Source of the DNA: Nioella halotolerans
GTDB taxonomy: Bacteria; Pseudomonadota; Alphaproteobacteria; Rhodobacterales; Rhodobacteraceae
Assembly: GCA_003428585.1 (NCBI GenBank)
Contig: QVQC01000007.1
Span: 62,001-126,000 of the forward strand
Direction: 5' to 3'
Length of the DNA: 64,000 nt
Shown: in pieces, positions 1-8,644 of the stretch
Layout of the letters: each line of letters opens with the position of its first letter
How positions within the stretch are numbered: the first letter of the stretch is position 1
Notes under the pieces: model-generated
Told to the model about the DNA's origin: nothing
Database searches by the model: none
The model's input: only the letters and a program-made list of their open reading frames with translations
Translations under genes and position numbers: made by a program

Positions 1-27
1 TTCGGGATGCTGAAAGGGCGCGGCTGA
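1..27 (+). CDS. 3' end of a gene, probably an SPFH/band-7 protein (partial)
   Basis: Only the last eight codons and the stop are inside the window; they encode FGMLKGRG followed by TGA. The stop overlaps the start codon of the NfeD gene (ATGA), which indicates translational coupling. In this order of bacteria nfeD is normally preceded by a membrane-anchored SPFH/band-7 (QmcA/stomatin-like) gene, so that identity is inferred from position alone. The eight residues do not prove it. Confidence 0.4.
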   Translation, partial: FGMLKGRG

Positions 28-317
28 TGGACCTGTGGGCCGAATGGTGGGTCTGGGGGGCCGCGGCGATCGTCTTGGCCATCGGCGAGGTGATCCTGCC
101 CAGCTTCGTCCTGCTGGGCTTCGGGATCGGTGCCGGGGCAATGGCGGCGCTGTTGCTGTTCGGGGGCGGCGTGGCGGACTTCGTCGCCGGATCGATCCCC
201 GTCACGATCCTGTCCTACGCCATCGTGTCGCTTGTCGCGTGGCTGTTGCTGCGCCGGTTTCTCGGGGTCTATCGCGGGCAGGTCAGGACCTTCGACCACG
301 ATATCAACGACGACTGA
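27..317 (+). CDS. NfeD family short membrane protein
   Basis: This 96-residue protein has a tryptophan-rich first segment (WAEWWVWG), two to three hydrophobic segments covering about residues 8-80, and a short soluble tail. It fits the membrane part of short NfeD proteins, which partner with SPFH/band-7 proteins in membrane microdomains. The usual C-terminal OB-fold is very short here: after LLLRRFLGVYRG only about 17 residues remain, so this is a short family version. The start overlaps the stop of the upstream partial gene by 4 nt, consistent with an SPFH-nfeD operon. Family assignment is fairly sure; the exact role is not known. Confidence 0.75.
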   Translation: MDLWAEWWVWGAAAIVLAIGEVILPSFVLLGFGIGAGAMAALLLFGGGVADFVAGSIPVTILSYAIVSLVAWLLLRRFLGVYRGQVRTFDHDINDD

Positions 318-349
318 CCCTGCGCGCGCCGGTGCGTCAGGCTTGTGCG

Positions 350-676
350 TCAGGCTTGGCTTTCGCGCTCAAGGTAGGCGCGCAGTTCCTCGGCCTCGTG
401 CCGGGCCTCGCGCAAGCCCTCCATGGCGGCGCGCAGTTCCGCCTCGGTCTGCGAAATCTGCGCGGTCAGTTCCGCCTCGCGGTGTTGCAGGTAGGAAATC
501 GCCTGATCGCGGGTTTCCTCTGCATCGTGCAGGGCCTTGGCCATCTCCTCCAGTTCGTTCATGTCCACGCCGGACACGCGGGTCAGGCGATGCACCAGCC
601 AGTTGGCAAACCAGCCTAGCGCGAAGGCCACGAAAAGGATGATGGCGATGACGACGATGAATTCGGTTCGGTTCAT
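350..676 (-). CDS. small membrane-anchored coiled-coil protein
   Basis: The protein has 108 residues. Residues 5-27 form one transmembrane helix (IVVIAIILFVAFALGWF), and about residues 38-105 are a charged heptad-rich stretch (LEEMAKALHDAEETR and similar) typical of a coiled coil. The start codon overlaps the stop of the OmpA-domain gene upstream by 4 nt, so the two are probably made together. The likely picture is an inner-membrane protein with a helical rod that works with the OmpA-domain partner, but I do not recognise a named family. Confidence 0.7.
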   Translation of the reverse strand: MNRTEFIVVIAIILFVAFALGWFANWLVHRLTRVSGVDMNELEEMAKALHDAEETRDQAISYLQHREAELTAQISQTEAELRAAMEGLREARHEAEELRAYLERESQA

Positions 677-2610
677 TCTGTGTCCTCTGTCGCCTCTGCG
701 GGCACAAGGTTTTCGGGCCGCATCACCGGGCGCGGCGCATTGGCCAGAAGTTCGGCCCGCGCCTCGGCCGCTTCGCGGGCGTCGCGTTCGGCCACGTCAC
801 TGGCCAGCAGGAATTCGATCCGGCGGTTGGTTTCGCGCCCTTCCTCGGTGTCGTTCGGGGCGATGGGCCGGGTTTCGCCATACCCCTCCGCGGACAGGTT
901 CGAGGTCAGCACCCGGCGCGCCAACAGCCCGTTCAGAACGGCATCGGCCCGGGCCTGGCTGAGGCGCAGGTTCATCTCCTCGCGGCCCTGGCTGTCGGTG
1001 TGGCCGCCGATCTCCATTTCCACATGCGAGCAATCGGGCAGGATCTCGGCCAGTGTATCAAGGATTTCGCCGATCTCGTCGTTGACCTCGACCGAACCGG
1101 GGTCGAAGTTGATCTTGCGCTGGTCGAGCACGTCGTTGATCCGCTCCAGACATTGTTCCGGCGTGGGTCGGCCGGTTTGCGGATCGAGGCTGGCGACATA
1201 GGTCACGTCGATTTCGAAATCCTCGGCGCTGCCCAGAAGATCGGCCATCAGTTGGCTGAGGTCCGAGGTGGTATCCTCGCTGCCCGAATTCCCGCGGATG
1301 CGCACGGTGTCCGGCTCCACCGCGACCGACCCGTTGTGCAAGCGCCCCAGCGCCTCCAGCCCGGCCAGGACCCGGAGGGTCCAGCCGCCGGGCAGATCGT
1401 CGTCGGTGCGGGTGGCGACATAGGTATCGTCGCGTCCGAACAGCGCCCGCGCATAGGCCGAAACGGCGGTGGTGATCCTGTCATCGGGCAGCCGCCCGCG
1501 CAGTTGGACATAGCCTTCGGGGCTGCGGGTCGCCGTGAAACTCGGCGGCCCGTCCGCGTCGCCGTCCCCGTCGGTCGGCGGCGGCGGCAGCACGGCGTGC
1601 AGCGAAAAGACATCCGGCAGGGCCGTGTCGAGTTCGCCGATCACTTCGTCGAACAGCGCGGCTGGTGTGCCCTGGGCCACGATCAGGGTGATATCGGCGT
1701 CCGAAAGCGTCACGCTGGCATTCTCGAACCGCGCTGTCGCGGCAATCGCCAGCCGGGCGGCGCGGCTCCAGTTGGGCGACGGCACGCCAAGGCCGATGCG
1801 GCAGAACTCGCGCCCGGTCAACCCGGCCTCTCGCGCGGCGGCAAGGATCGCCTCGCGGCTTTCCTCGGTATCGGCGGAGCAGGCTTCGAACCGGCCCCCG
1901 TCGGGCGTGGTGACGTAGCGCAGGATAAATGGCGTGATGACGGGACGCGGGGCCGAAATGTCCATCACCAGTTCCACCGAGGAGGGTTGGTTCTCCTCGA
2001 GGAAGGCGATCCAGCTATCGCGTTCCTCGCGGCTGCCGGACACGGCCTCGACCACCACCTGCCCGTCATAGACCGAAACCTTGGCGCGCGGAAGTTCGCT
2101 GAGCGCGCGCATACCGAAGCGCAACGCCGGGCGCCAGCCGGGGGGCACCGCGAAATCCGCAGTCTCGACCATGTTGGCGACGTGCATGTCCGCGTCGAGG
2201 TCGATGATGCCGGTGGTCAGGCTTTCGCGTCCCTCCGACGTGGGGATCAGCCCGATCAGCGATACCCCGTCCCCGTTGCGCAGCATTTCCAGCGAGAAGC
2301 GCGGCGGCTCGATCCCCTCGGTCTCGCGCACATCCATGCTGTCGATGATCCGGTCGGAATCCACGACCTCGCCGGCGCGGCGCAGCGCGTGAAAGCGCGC
2401 CGCCTCGTCCGGGGCGGTGCCGGCCATCAGAACGCGCAAGCCGTCGGCACCGATTTCGACCCAGTCCAACCCATCGAGCCGCATCGCCAGCTGGACGTCG
2501 CGGACCGATTGCTGCTCGACCATGCGGGCGCCATGGACGGCGACCAGAAAACTGAGCCCGGACGCGAGCAGGAACGCCCCGAGGGCGAGGATGGGAAAGG
2601 CGAAGCGCAT
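673..2610 (-). CDS. OmpA-family protein with N-terminal membrane anchor and BON-like repeats
   Basis: This 645-residue protein starts with a hydrophobic helix (about residues 5-25) that could be an uncleaved anchor or a signal peptide. About residues 35-470 contain successive segments resembling BON/SPOR-type alpha-beta repeats. An OmpA/MotB peptidoglycan-binding domain follows at about 490-600, with the typical motif GGHTDSQGREEMNLRLSQAR. The tail is alanine-, arginine- and glutamate-rich. The layout resembles ArfA/OmpATb-type proteins, which bind peptidoglycan in the periplasm. The downstream coiled-coil gene overlaps it by 4 nt. The OmpA domain is sure; the rest of the domain calls are by eye. 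Confidence 0.85.
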   Translation of the reverse strand: MRFAFPILALGAFLLASGLSFLVAVHGARMVEQQSVRDVQLAMRLDGLDWVEIGADGLRVLMAGTAPDEAARFHALRRAGEVVDSDRIIDSMDVRETEGIEPPRFSLEMLRNGDGVSLIGLIPTSEGRESLTTGIIDLDADMHVANMVETADFAVPPGWRPALRFGMRALSELPRAKVSVYDGQVVVEAVSGSREERDSWIAFLEENQPSSVELVMDISAPRPVITPFILRYVTTPDGGRFEACSADTEESREAILAAAREAGLTGREFCRIGLGVPSPNWSRAARLAIAATARFENASVTLSDADITLIVAQGTPAALFDEVIGELDTALPDVFSLHAVLPPPPTDGDGDADGPPSFTATRSPEGYVQLRGRLPDDRITTAVSAYARALFGRDDTYVATRTDDDLPGGWTLRVLAGLEALGRLHNGSVAVEPDTVRIRGNSGSEDTTSDLSQLMADLLGSAEDFEIDVTYVASLDPQTGRPTPEQCLERINDVLDQRKINFDPGSVEVNDEIGEILDTLAEILPDCSHVEMEIGGHTDSQGREEMNLRLSQARADAVLNGLLARRVLTSNLSAEGYGETRPIAPNDTEEGRETNRRIEFLLASDVAERDAREAAEARAELLANAPRPVMRPENLVPAEATEDTE

Positions 2611-2661
2611 GCGGTGGTTGGGTGCCCCTTGAACGTGTGGAAAACGCTTACCCGACCGATC

Positions 2662-3633
2662 CTAGAGGTTCAACGACGCGAGCGCGGCACCGGCGAAAAA
2701 CAGCACAGGGATCAATCCCGCATCGCGGTTGGACCGGAAAAGCGCAAGGCAGGTGTCGCCGTCGTCGATGTCAAGCCGCCCCAGTTGCCAGACCATGTGC
2801 CAGCCAAACCCCCACGCCCCTGCCAACGCCAGCACCAGCGAAAGCAGGCTGGCGGACGGCGTCAGCGCCAGGATGATCGCAAGCGCCATGAGCGTGACCG
2901 CGGCGACGAGGAACCCGCGCAGGACCGGCTTGGTGCGGTCCCCGAACAGCCGCGCGGTGGACTTCACACCGATCAGCGCGTCATCCTCGCGGTCCTGGTG
3001 GGCATAGATCGTGTCGTAGAAGATCGTCCAGGCCATGCCGGCGACATAGAGGATGACCGGTGGCCATCCAAGACTGCCGGTATGCGCCACCCATGCCAGC
3101 ATCGCGCCCCAGTTGAAGGCGAGGCCGAGAAAGACCTGCGGCCACCACGTGAAGCGCTTGGCGAACGGGTAGATCGCGACCGGGACGAGGGCAAGGATGC
3201 CCATGGCGATGGCGGCGGTGTTGAAGGTCAGCAGGATGGTCAGTGCGACAAGGCATTGCGCCACCAGCCACGCGAGGGCCTGTCGCGCGCTGACCTGCCC
3301 CGAGGGGATCGGGCGCGACCGGGTACGCGCCACGGCGCCGTCGATGTCGCGGTCGGTGATGTCGTTCCACGTGCACCCCGCGCCGCGCATCAGCACCGCA
3401 CCGAGGCCGCAGCCTGCGATGATCCACAGATCCACCCATCGCGGCCCGTGCGCGGCGGCGGCCAGCAACACCCCCCACCAGCAGGGCAGCAGCAGCAGCC
3501 ATGTGCCGATGGGCCGGTCGGCCCGCGACAGCCGCAGGTAGGGGCGCGCGCCCGCCGGCGCGAGGCGGTCCACCCAGTTGCCGCGCACGGCGTCCTGCAC
3601 CTGCCCCTCTGGCGTTTCGGTTCTGCCGGTCAT
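2662..3633 (-). CDS. ubiA: 4-hydroxybenzoate polyprenyltransferase
   Basis: UbiA attaches the polyprenyl chain to 4-hydroxybenzoate, an early membrane step of ubiquinone synthesis. The 323-residue protein is highly hydrophobic with about eight or nine helices. It carries the two aspartate-rich Mg-diphosphate sites of the family: NDITDRDIDGAVARTRSRP at about residue 92 and DTIYAHQDREDD at about 211. The substrate motif DRPIGTWLLLLPCWWG is near residue 39. The gene is divergent from rsmE, with only 12 bp between the two starts. The length is slightly above E. coli UbiA (290) because of an N-terminal extension. Confidence 0.95.
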   Translation of the reverse strand: MTGRTETPEGQVQDAVRGNWVDRLAPAGARPYLRLSRADRPIGTWLLLLPCWWGVLLAAAAHGPRWVDLWIIAGCGLGAVLMRGAGCTWNDITDRDIDGAVARTRSRPIPSGQVSARQALAWLVAQCLVALTILLTFNTAAIAMGILALVPVAIYPFAKRFTWWPQVFLGLAFNWGAMLAWVAHTGSLGWPPVILYVAGMAWTIFYDTIYAHQDREDDALIGVKSTARLFGDRTKPVLRGFLVAAVTLMALAIILALTPSASLLSLVLALAGAWGFGWHMVWQLGRLDIDDGDTCLALFRSNRDAGLIPVLFFAGAALASLNL

Positions 3634-3645
3634 ATGGTCCTGCCC

Positions 3646-4374
3646 ATGTCATCGCGTGCAAAGATACGGCTCTACGTAGAGCATCCCCTCGGGGCAGGGC
3701 AAACGGTTCCGCTGTCGCGGGATCAGGCGCATTACCTCTTTGGTGTCATGCGGCAGGGGGTGGGCGCGCCGGTGGCGCTGTTCAACGGGTCGCAAGGCGA
3801 ATGGACGGCAGAGGTGGAGGAGGCCGGCAAGCGCGCCGGGGTTCTGGCTTGCCGGCAGCAGGCGGCGCCGCAGGTCTCGCCGCCGGACCTGTGGCTGCTC
3901 TTTGCGCCGATCAAGAAGGCGCGCACCGACTTCATCGTCGAAAAGGCGACGGAGTTGGGCGCCGCGCGCATCCTTCCGGTGCAGACCGATTTCACCAATG
4001 CCGAGCGTGTGCGGCAGGACCGTTTGCAGGCCCACGCGATCGAGGCTGCGGAACAATGCGGCGGCACATACGTGCCCCCGGTCGAGGAGTTGCAGCGGCT
4101 GGACAGGGTGCTGGCGGGTTGGCCCGCGGACCGCCACCTGATATTCTGCGACGAAAGCCTTGTCGGCGCGCGGGCGGCACTCGATGCCGCGCCGGACGGG
4201 GAGAAATGGGCGATCCTGATCGGCCCCGTGGGTGGTTTCTCGGAAGCCGAGCGCGCGCGGCTTCGGGCGCTGCCTGGCTGCACCGCGATCAGCCTTGGCC
4301 CGCGCATCCTGCGCGCCGATACCGCCGCGGTGGCGGCGCTGACCCTGTTCCAGGCAACGCGGGGGGATTGGTGA
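3646..4374 (+). CDS. rsmE: 16S rRNA (uracil(1498)-N(3))-methyltransferase
   Basis: RsmE is a SPOUT methyltransferase that methylates U1498 of 16S rRNA. The 242-residue protein has the N-terminal PUA-like part (RAKIRLYVEHPL), the signature KKARTDFIVEKATELGA, and the C-terminal knot motifs LIGPVGGFSEAE (GPVGGF at residues 193-198) and SLGPRILRADTA. I chose the ATG at 3646 because the protein then begins MSSRAKIRLY, the common family start; an in-frame ATG at 3634 adds four residues. The usual GPEGG is GPVGG here. The next gene starts with a GTG overlapping the stop. Confidence 0.93.
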   Translation: MSSRAKIRLYVEHPLGAGQTVPLSRDQAHYLFGVMRQGVGAPVALFNGSQGEWTAEVEEAGKRAGVLACRQQAAPQVSPPDLWLLFAPIKKARTDFIVEKATELGAARILPVQTDFTNAERVRQDRLQAHAIEAAEQCGGTYVPPVEELQRLDRVLAGWPADRHLIFCDESLVGARAALDAAPDGEKWAILIGPVGGFSEAERARLRALPGCTAISLGPRILRADTAAVAALTLFQATRGDW

Positions 4375-4904
4375 GCGGCTTCTTCCGACCCGAGGCCATG
4401 GCCACCCTGCGCCGCTGGCGCGAGGCGCTGACCGGGCTGGCCGTGGTTCTTGTCGGCGCGGTGATCGCGCTTGCCGCGCTGACCTTCGTGCTGTTCTGGA
4501 TCGGGTTGGCGGCGGCGGCGCTCGGGGCTTTCCTGATCTTCAGCGGCGTGCAGAAAGGCCGGTTCCGCCGCGAGGCGACCGGCCCCGGCATCGTTGCGCT
4601 GGACGAGGGGCGGGTGACCTACATGGGCCCACTCGATGGCGGCATGGCGGATATCGAGGATCTGACGGCGCTCCAGCTCGATACGCGCTCTCGCTCGTCG
4701 GTCTGGATCCTGCATCGCCCCGGCGCCGACCCGCTTCACATCCCGGTCACCGCGACCGGCGCCGACAGGCTTTTCGACGCGTTCCTGCGGCTGCCGGGGC
4801 TGAACACCGGCCGCATGGTGCGCGAACTCAACAATTCGCGCGGCGAAACGGTGCTGATCTGGGAACGGACACCCGGCGCGAACGGGCCGCGGCGTCTGAA
4901 TTGA
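4371..4904 (+). CDS. conserved two-helix membrane protein of unknown function
   Basis: The GTG start overlaps the rsmE stop (GTGA), so the pair is translationally coupled. An ATG at 4398 is the alternative start. The 177-residue product has two adjacent transmembrane helices at about residues 20-65 (VVLVGAVIALAALTFVLFW and AALGAFLIFSGV), followed by a soluble, beta-rich cytoplasmic domain containing GRVTYMGPLDGGMADIEDL. I do not recognise a named family. The link to rsmE is positional only. Confidence 0.75.
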   Translation: MSGFFRPEAMATLRRWREALTGLAVVLVGAVIALAALTFVLFWIGLAAAALGAFLIFSGVQKGRFRREATGPGIVALDEGRVTYMGPLDGGMADIEDLTALQLDTRSRSSVWILHRPGADPLHIPVTATGADRLFDAFLRLPGLNTGRMVRELNNSRGETVLIWERTPGANGPRRLN

Positions 4905-4965
4905 CACCGCCCGCGTTTGCGCCCATCAACGGCGCCCGAAGCGCGTCACCTCAGGAGCTTGCCCG

Positions 4966-6336
4966 ATGTCCATCCCCCAGTCCGGCGGCGGTCCGATCGA
5001 CCGGCACGAACAGCTTGCCGAATACCTTGCCGATGGCTGCAAGCCGAAAGCGGACTGGCGCATCGGCACCGAGCACGAGAAATTCGGCTATTGCAAGGAC
5101 ACGCTGAAACCGTTGCCCTATGCTGGCGAACGCTCGATCCTCGCGGTTCTGGAAGGGCTGCGCGACGCCCATGGCTGGGATCCGCTGGTCGAGGGGGGCA
5201 ACCTGATCGGCCTGACCAAGGACGGGGCCAATATCAGCCTTGAACCGGGCGGGCAGCTGGAATTGTCGGGCGCGCCGCTGGAGACGATCCACCAGACCTG
5301 CGACGAGGTGAACGACCACCTGCGCGATGTCATGGACATTTCCGACAAGATCGGCGTCGGGTTCATCGGGCTGGGCGCCGCCCCGATCTGGACCCATGAC
5401 GAGATGCCCCTGATGCCCAAGGGGCGCTACAAGCTGATGGACGGCTACATGCAGGACGTGGGCACCATGGGCACGACCATGATGCGGCGCACCTGCACGG
5501 TGCAGGTGAACCTCGATTTCGGGTCAGAGGCGGACATGGTGCAGAAACTGCGCGTGGCGCTTGCGCTGCAACCGGTGGCCACCGCGCTGTTCGCCAATTC
5601 CCCGTTCTTCGAGGGCAAGGTAAACGGCCACAAAAGCTGGCGCGCCCGAGTGTGGCGCTCGCTGGATGAGTCGCGCACCGGGATGCTGCCCTTCGTGTTC
5701 GAGGATGGCTTCGGGTTCGAGGCGTGGGTGGACTACGCGCTCGACGTGCCGATGTATTTCGTCTACCGCGACGGGCACTACATCAACGCGCTCGGCCAAT
5801 CCTTCCGCGATTTCCTGAAAGGGGAACTGCCCGCGCTGCCCGGCGAGAAGCCGACGCTGAGCGATTGGGCAGATCACCTGACCACGATCTTCCCCGAGGC
5901 GCGGATCAAGAAATTCATCGAGATGCGCGGCGCCGATGGCGGCCCGTGGCGGCGGCTTTGCGCGCTGCCGGCCTTCTGGGTCGGGCTGCTTTACGACCAG
6001 TCGGCGCTCGATGCCGCGTGGGATCTGTGCAAGGGCTGGGACGCCGAGACGCGAGAGGGGCTGCGCGTGGCGGCCTCGGTCGACGGGTTGCAGGCGCAGG
6101 CGGGCGGGGTGGACATGCACACCGTCGCGCGCGAGGCGGTGGCGATTGCCGAGGCGGGGCTGGCCGCGCGCGCGCGCCCCGGCGCCGGCGGCATGCTGAC
6201 CGACGAGACGCATTTCCTGAACGCGCTGAAGGAAAGCGTGGAAAGCGGCAAGACGCCCGCCGATGAATTGCTGGAGCATTACCACGGCGACTGGAACGGC
6301 GACCTGACCCGCATCTACGAAGGGTTCAGCTACTGA
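4966..6336 (+). CDS. gshA: glutamate-cysteine ligase
   Basis: This enzyme makes gamma-glutamylcysteine from glutamate, cysteine and ATP, the first step of glutathione synthesis. The 456-residue length and sequence match the plant/alphaproteobacterial type: RIGTEHEKFGY at residues 32-42 is the ATP-grasp-like Glu-binding motif, and MMRRTCTVQVNLDFGSEADM lies near residue 166. The gene stands alone, preceded by 61 bp of non-coding DNA, and starts with ATG. A short membrane protein follows after 74 bp. Glutathione use in the window is also shown by a glutathione transferase gene near 48 kb. Confidence 0.95.
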   Translation: MSIPQSGGGPIDRHEQLAEYLADGCKPKADWRIGTEHEKFGYCKDTLKPLPYAGERSILAVLEGLRDAHGWDPLVEGGNLIGLTKDGANISLEPGGQLELSGAPLETIHQTCDEVNDHLRDVMDISDKIGVGFIGLGAAPIWTHDEMPLMPKGRYKLMDGYMQDVGTMGTTMMRRTCTVQVNLDFGSEADMVQKLRVALALQPVATALFANSPFFEGKVNGHKSWRARVWRSLDESRTGMLPFVFEDGFGFEAWVDYALDVPMYFVYRDGHYINALGQSFRDFLKGELPALPGEKPTLSDWADHLTTIFPEARIKKFIEMRGADGGPWRRLCALPAFWVGLLYDQSALDAAWDLCKGWDAETREGLRVAASVDGLQAQAGGVDMHTVAREAVAIAEAGLAARARPGAGGMLTDETHFLNALKESVESGKTPADELLEHYHGDWNGDLTRIYEGFSY

Positions 6337-6410
6337 GGGAATTTTCTTTTGAACCATAAGCGCTTCTCGGCTCTCTTACGGGCACTGTTCGCAAAGAAGG
6401 AGCTATTGAA

Positions 6411-6656
6411 ATGCGTGATTTCTTCATCGGAGCCCTCGACAAGCTGATTGCCGTGCTGGTGATCCTGATGATCATTGGTGTCGTGGTCGGCGCCGTCATG
6501 ACGGCGATGAGTCCGATGGGCAGTGCCCTTCAGGCCGTGGCAATTCTCGTCGGCGGGGCGCTCTACGTGATCCTGATGGCCGGGATGCTCTACCTGTTCC
6601 TCGGCATCTATCACAACACCAAGCGCACGGCCGAAATCCTGGAACGCCGTGGCTGA
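6411..6656 (+). CDS. small two-helix membrane protein, unknown function
   Basis: This 81-residue protein has two transmembrane helices: about residues 10-35 (KLIAVLVILMIIGVVVGAVM) and 42-70 (AILVGGALYVILMAGMLYLF). A short basic cytoplasmic tail ends in LERRG. The start ATG follows an AGGAG Shine-Dalgarno. The fold resembles DUF4282-type small inner-membrane proteins, but I am not certain of that. It lies downstream of gshA on the same strand and is followed by a strong hairpin, so it closes the transcription unit. Confidence 0.75.
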   Translation: MRDFFIGALDKLIAVLVILMIIGVVVGAVMTAMSPMGSALQAVAILVGGALYVILMAGMLYLFLGIYHNTKRTAEILERRG

Positions 6657-6662
6657 CATCCC

Positions 6663-6692
6663 GACGCCGCGCCCGCCATAAGGCGCGGCGTC
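6663..6692. terminator. convergent bidirectional hairpin between the small membrane gene and plsY
   Basis: A perfect 11-bp inverted repeat (GACGCCGCGCC and GGCGCGGCGTC) with an 8-nt loop sits between two convergent genes. It lacks a good U-tract on either side, so it may be an mRNA-end stabiliser or a weak intrinsic terminator for both strands. Confidence 0.55.
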
Positions 6693-6707
6693 GATCCCTT
6701 GGCGTGC

Positions 6708-7316
6708 TCAGCCCTTGCCGCCGATGCGCGGCTCCGCGCCTTTCAGCAACCGCCTGATATTGGCGTCGTGACGCACGAAGATCACCACCGCCAGCAGCCC
6801 CGTCACCAGCCCCGCCTGTGGCATCCCCAGAACGCTGATCCAGACCGGCGCAAGGACCGCCGCGACCAGCGCCGATAGCGACGAGATCCGCGCCACGGCG
6901 GCCACCACGGCCCATGTCAGGCACGCCGCGATCCCGGCGGGCCAGAACAGGGCCAGAAGCGTGCCGAGGAAGGTTGCCACCCCCTTGCCGCCGCGAAAGC
7001 CGAGGAAGACCGGGAAACAATGGCCGAGGAAGGCCATGAACCCCGCCAGCTGCGCCGCATCCCCGGCCAGAAGCGCGCGCGCCACCAGCACCGCGACCCC
7101 GCCCTTGCCGGCATCAAGCAGCAACGTCAGCGCGGCGGCGGGCTTGTGCCCGGTGCGCAGCACGTTGGTCGCGCCGATATTGCCCGACCCGATCGCCCGG
7201 ATATCGCCCAGCCCGAAGGCCCGCGCCATGACCAGCCCGAAAGGCACCGACCCCAACAGGTAGGCCAGCAGCGCAGTCAGCGCCAGAAGGGCGGCGGAGG
7301 TCTCGATCACCGGCAT
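6708..7316 (-). CDS. plsY: glycerol-3-phosphate acyltransferase PlsY
   Basis: PlsY transfers an acyl group from acyl-phosphate to glycerol-3-phosphate in the inner membrane, the first step of phospholipid synthesis. The 202-residue protein has about five helices and the three PlsY motifs: SGNIGATNVLRTG, GHCFPVFLGFRGGKGVAT and the C-terminal VIFVRHDANIRRLLKG. The ATG at 7316 overlaps the last base of the upstream stop (TGATG); a GTG at 7319 giving a 4-nt overlap is equally possible. It is the last gene of the pyrB operon, so phospholipid and pyrimidine genes share a transcript. Confidence 0.95.
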   Translation of the reverse strand: MPVIETSAALLALTALLAYLLGSVPFGLVMARAFGLGDIRAIGSGNIGATNVLRTGHKPAAALTLLLDAGKGGVAVLVARALLAGDAAQLAGFMAFLGHCFPVFLGFRGGKGVATFLGTLLALFWPAGIAACLTWAVVAAVARISSLSALVAAVLAPVWISVLGMPQAGLVTGLLAVVIFVRHDANIRRLLKGAEPRIGGKG

Positions 7317-8644
7317 CACGTGGTCATCTCGAAAACGGGCGCGCCGGCGACAAGCGTCATCAGCACCTTGCCCTCCATCCGCATGCCGTCGAAGGGGGTA
7401 TTCTTCGACTTCGAGCGCAACGTGGACCGGTCGAGCACGAAGGGCGCATCGGGGTCGAACAGCACCAGGTCGGCGGGCGCCCCGGGGGTCAGCCGCCCGG
7501 TTTCCATCCCAAGCCGCCGCGCCGGGTTCAGCGCCATGGCGCGGAAAAGCTGCGGCAGGGTAAGTTGCCCTGAATGGTAGAGCCGCATCGCCGCCGGTAG
7601 CAGGGTTTCCAGCGCTACGGCCCCGGAGGCCGCAACCTCGAAGGGCAGGCGCTTCGACTCCTCGTCTTGCGGGGTGTGCATGGACGAGATGACGTCGATC
7701 ACCCCATCGGCAAGCGCCTCCACCATGGCCAGCCGATCATCTTCCGCCCGAAGCGGCGGCTTGACCTTGAAGAAGGTGCGATAATCGGAAACGTCGAATT
7801 CGTTGAGCGTCAGGTGATGGATCGAGGCGCCCGCGCTCACGTCCAGCCCCGCCGCCTTGGCGCGGGCCAGCGCCGGCAGGGCGGTGGCGGTGCTGATCTG
7901 GTCGGCGTGATAATGCGCGCGGGTCATCTCCACCAGTGCAAGATCACGCTCCAGCCCGATCCGCTCGGCCATCGACGAGACGGCGGGCAGCCCCTTGAGC
8001 GAGGCGAACTTTCCCGAGGTGACGGCGGCGCCCGCGGACAGGGTCGGCTCTTGCGGGTGGGCGATGATCAACGCGCCGAGGCTGCGGGCATAGGTCATGG
8101 CGCGGGTCAGGACCCGCGTGTCGGTGACGACATGGTCGCAATCGGTGAAGGCGGCGGCCCCGGCATCCAGCAGGAAGCCGATTTCCGTCATCTCGCGCCC
8201 TTCGCGGCCCTTGGTCAGGGCGGCCATCGGCAGGGTGTGGACGGGGCTGACCTGTTCGCCCCGGCGGCGCACGTAGGACAGCGCCTCGGGCGTGTCGATG
8301 GGCGGCGTCGTGTCGGGGCGGGTGACCATCGTGGTGACCCCGCCCGCCGCTGCCGCCGCGCCGGCGGTGCGGATGCTTTCCTTGTGCCGCTCGCCCGGTT
8401 CGCAGGTCTTGACACCGATATCGACGATCCCCGGCGCAAGGCACTTGCCGCGCGCGTCGACATGGCGGTGCGGCTCGTCCAGCCGTGGCGGGCTGTCCTC
8501 GCCCCGGCCCGCGATCCGGCCGTCGCGCAGCAGCAGCCAGCCGCGCGTGTCGGTCCCGGCCTCGGGGTCGATCAGCCGGGCATCGGTGACGAGGATCGTT
8601 TTCGCCGTGGTGCCGGAGACGTCCCCTTGTTCGTCATGCGCCAT
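7316..8644 (-). CDS. pyrC: dihydroorotase-like protein lacking metal ligands (PyrC-type)
   Basis: The 442-residue product is a full-length member of the class I dihydroorotase/amidohydrolase family, with MVTRPDTTPPIDTPE, SIHHLTLNEFD and the C-terminal NPARRLGM signature. However, the motif expected as D-x-H-x-H-x-R-E-P-G reads D75-I-G-V-K-T-C-E-P-G, so both metal histidines (positions 77 and 79) and the substrate arginine (81) are gone. The later D-H-A-P-H motif reads SSMHTPQD, losing the catalytic aspartate. It is probably a non-catalytic partner of aspartate carbamoyltransferase, like the Pseudomonas PyrC', with a true dihydroorotase elsewhere. It overlaps its neighbours by 11 nt and 1 nt. 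Confidence 0.85.
   Translation of the reverse strand: MAHDEQGDVSGTTAKTILVTDARLIDPEAGTDTRGWLLLRDGRIAGRGEDSPPRLDEPHRHVDARGKCLAPGIVDIGVKTCEPGERHKESIRTAGAAAAAGGVTTMVTRPDTTPPIDTPEALSYVRRRGEQVSPVHTLPMAALTKGREGREMTEIGFLLDAGAAAFTDCDHVVTDTRVLTRAMTYARSLGALIIAHPQEPTLSAGAAVTSGKFASLKGLPAVSSMAERIGLERDLALVEMTRAHYHADQISTATALPALARAKAAGLDVSAGASIHHLTLNEFDVSDYRTFFKVKPPLRAEDDRLAMVEALADGVIDVISSMHTPQDEESKRLPFEVAASGAVALETLLPAAMRLYHSGQLTLPQLFRAMALNPARRLGMETGRLTPGAPADLVLFDPDAPFVLDRSTLRSKSKNTPFDGMRMEGKVLMTLVAGAPVFEMTT

Noticed and set aside
1000..3640. Plus-strand open frame running across the OmpA gene and ubiA into rsmE
   Set aside because: Only the part from 3646 on is a protein family (rsmE); the rest is antisense to two clear minus-strand genes.
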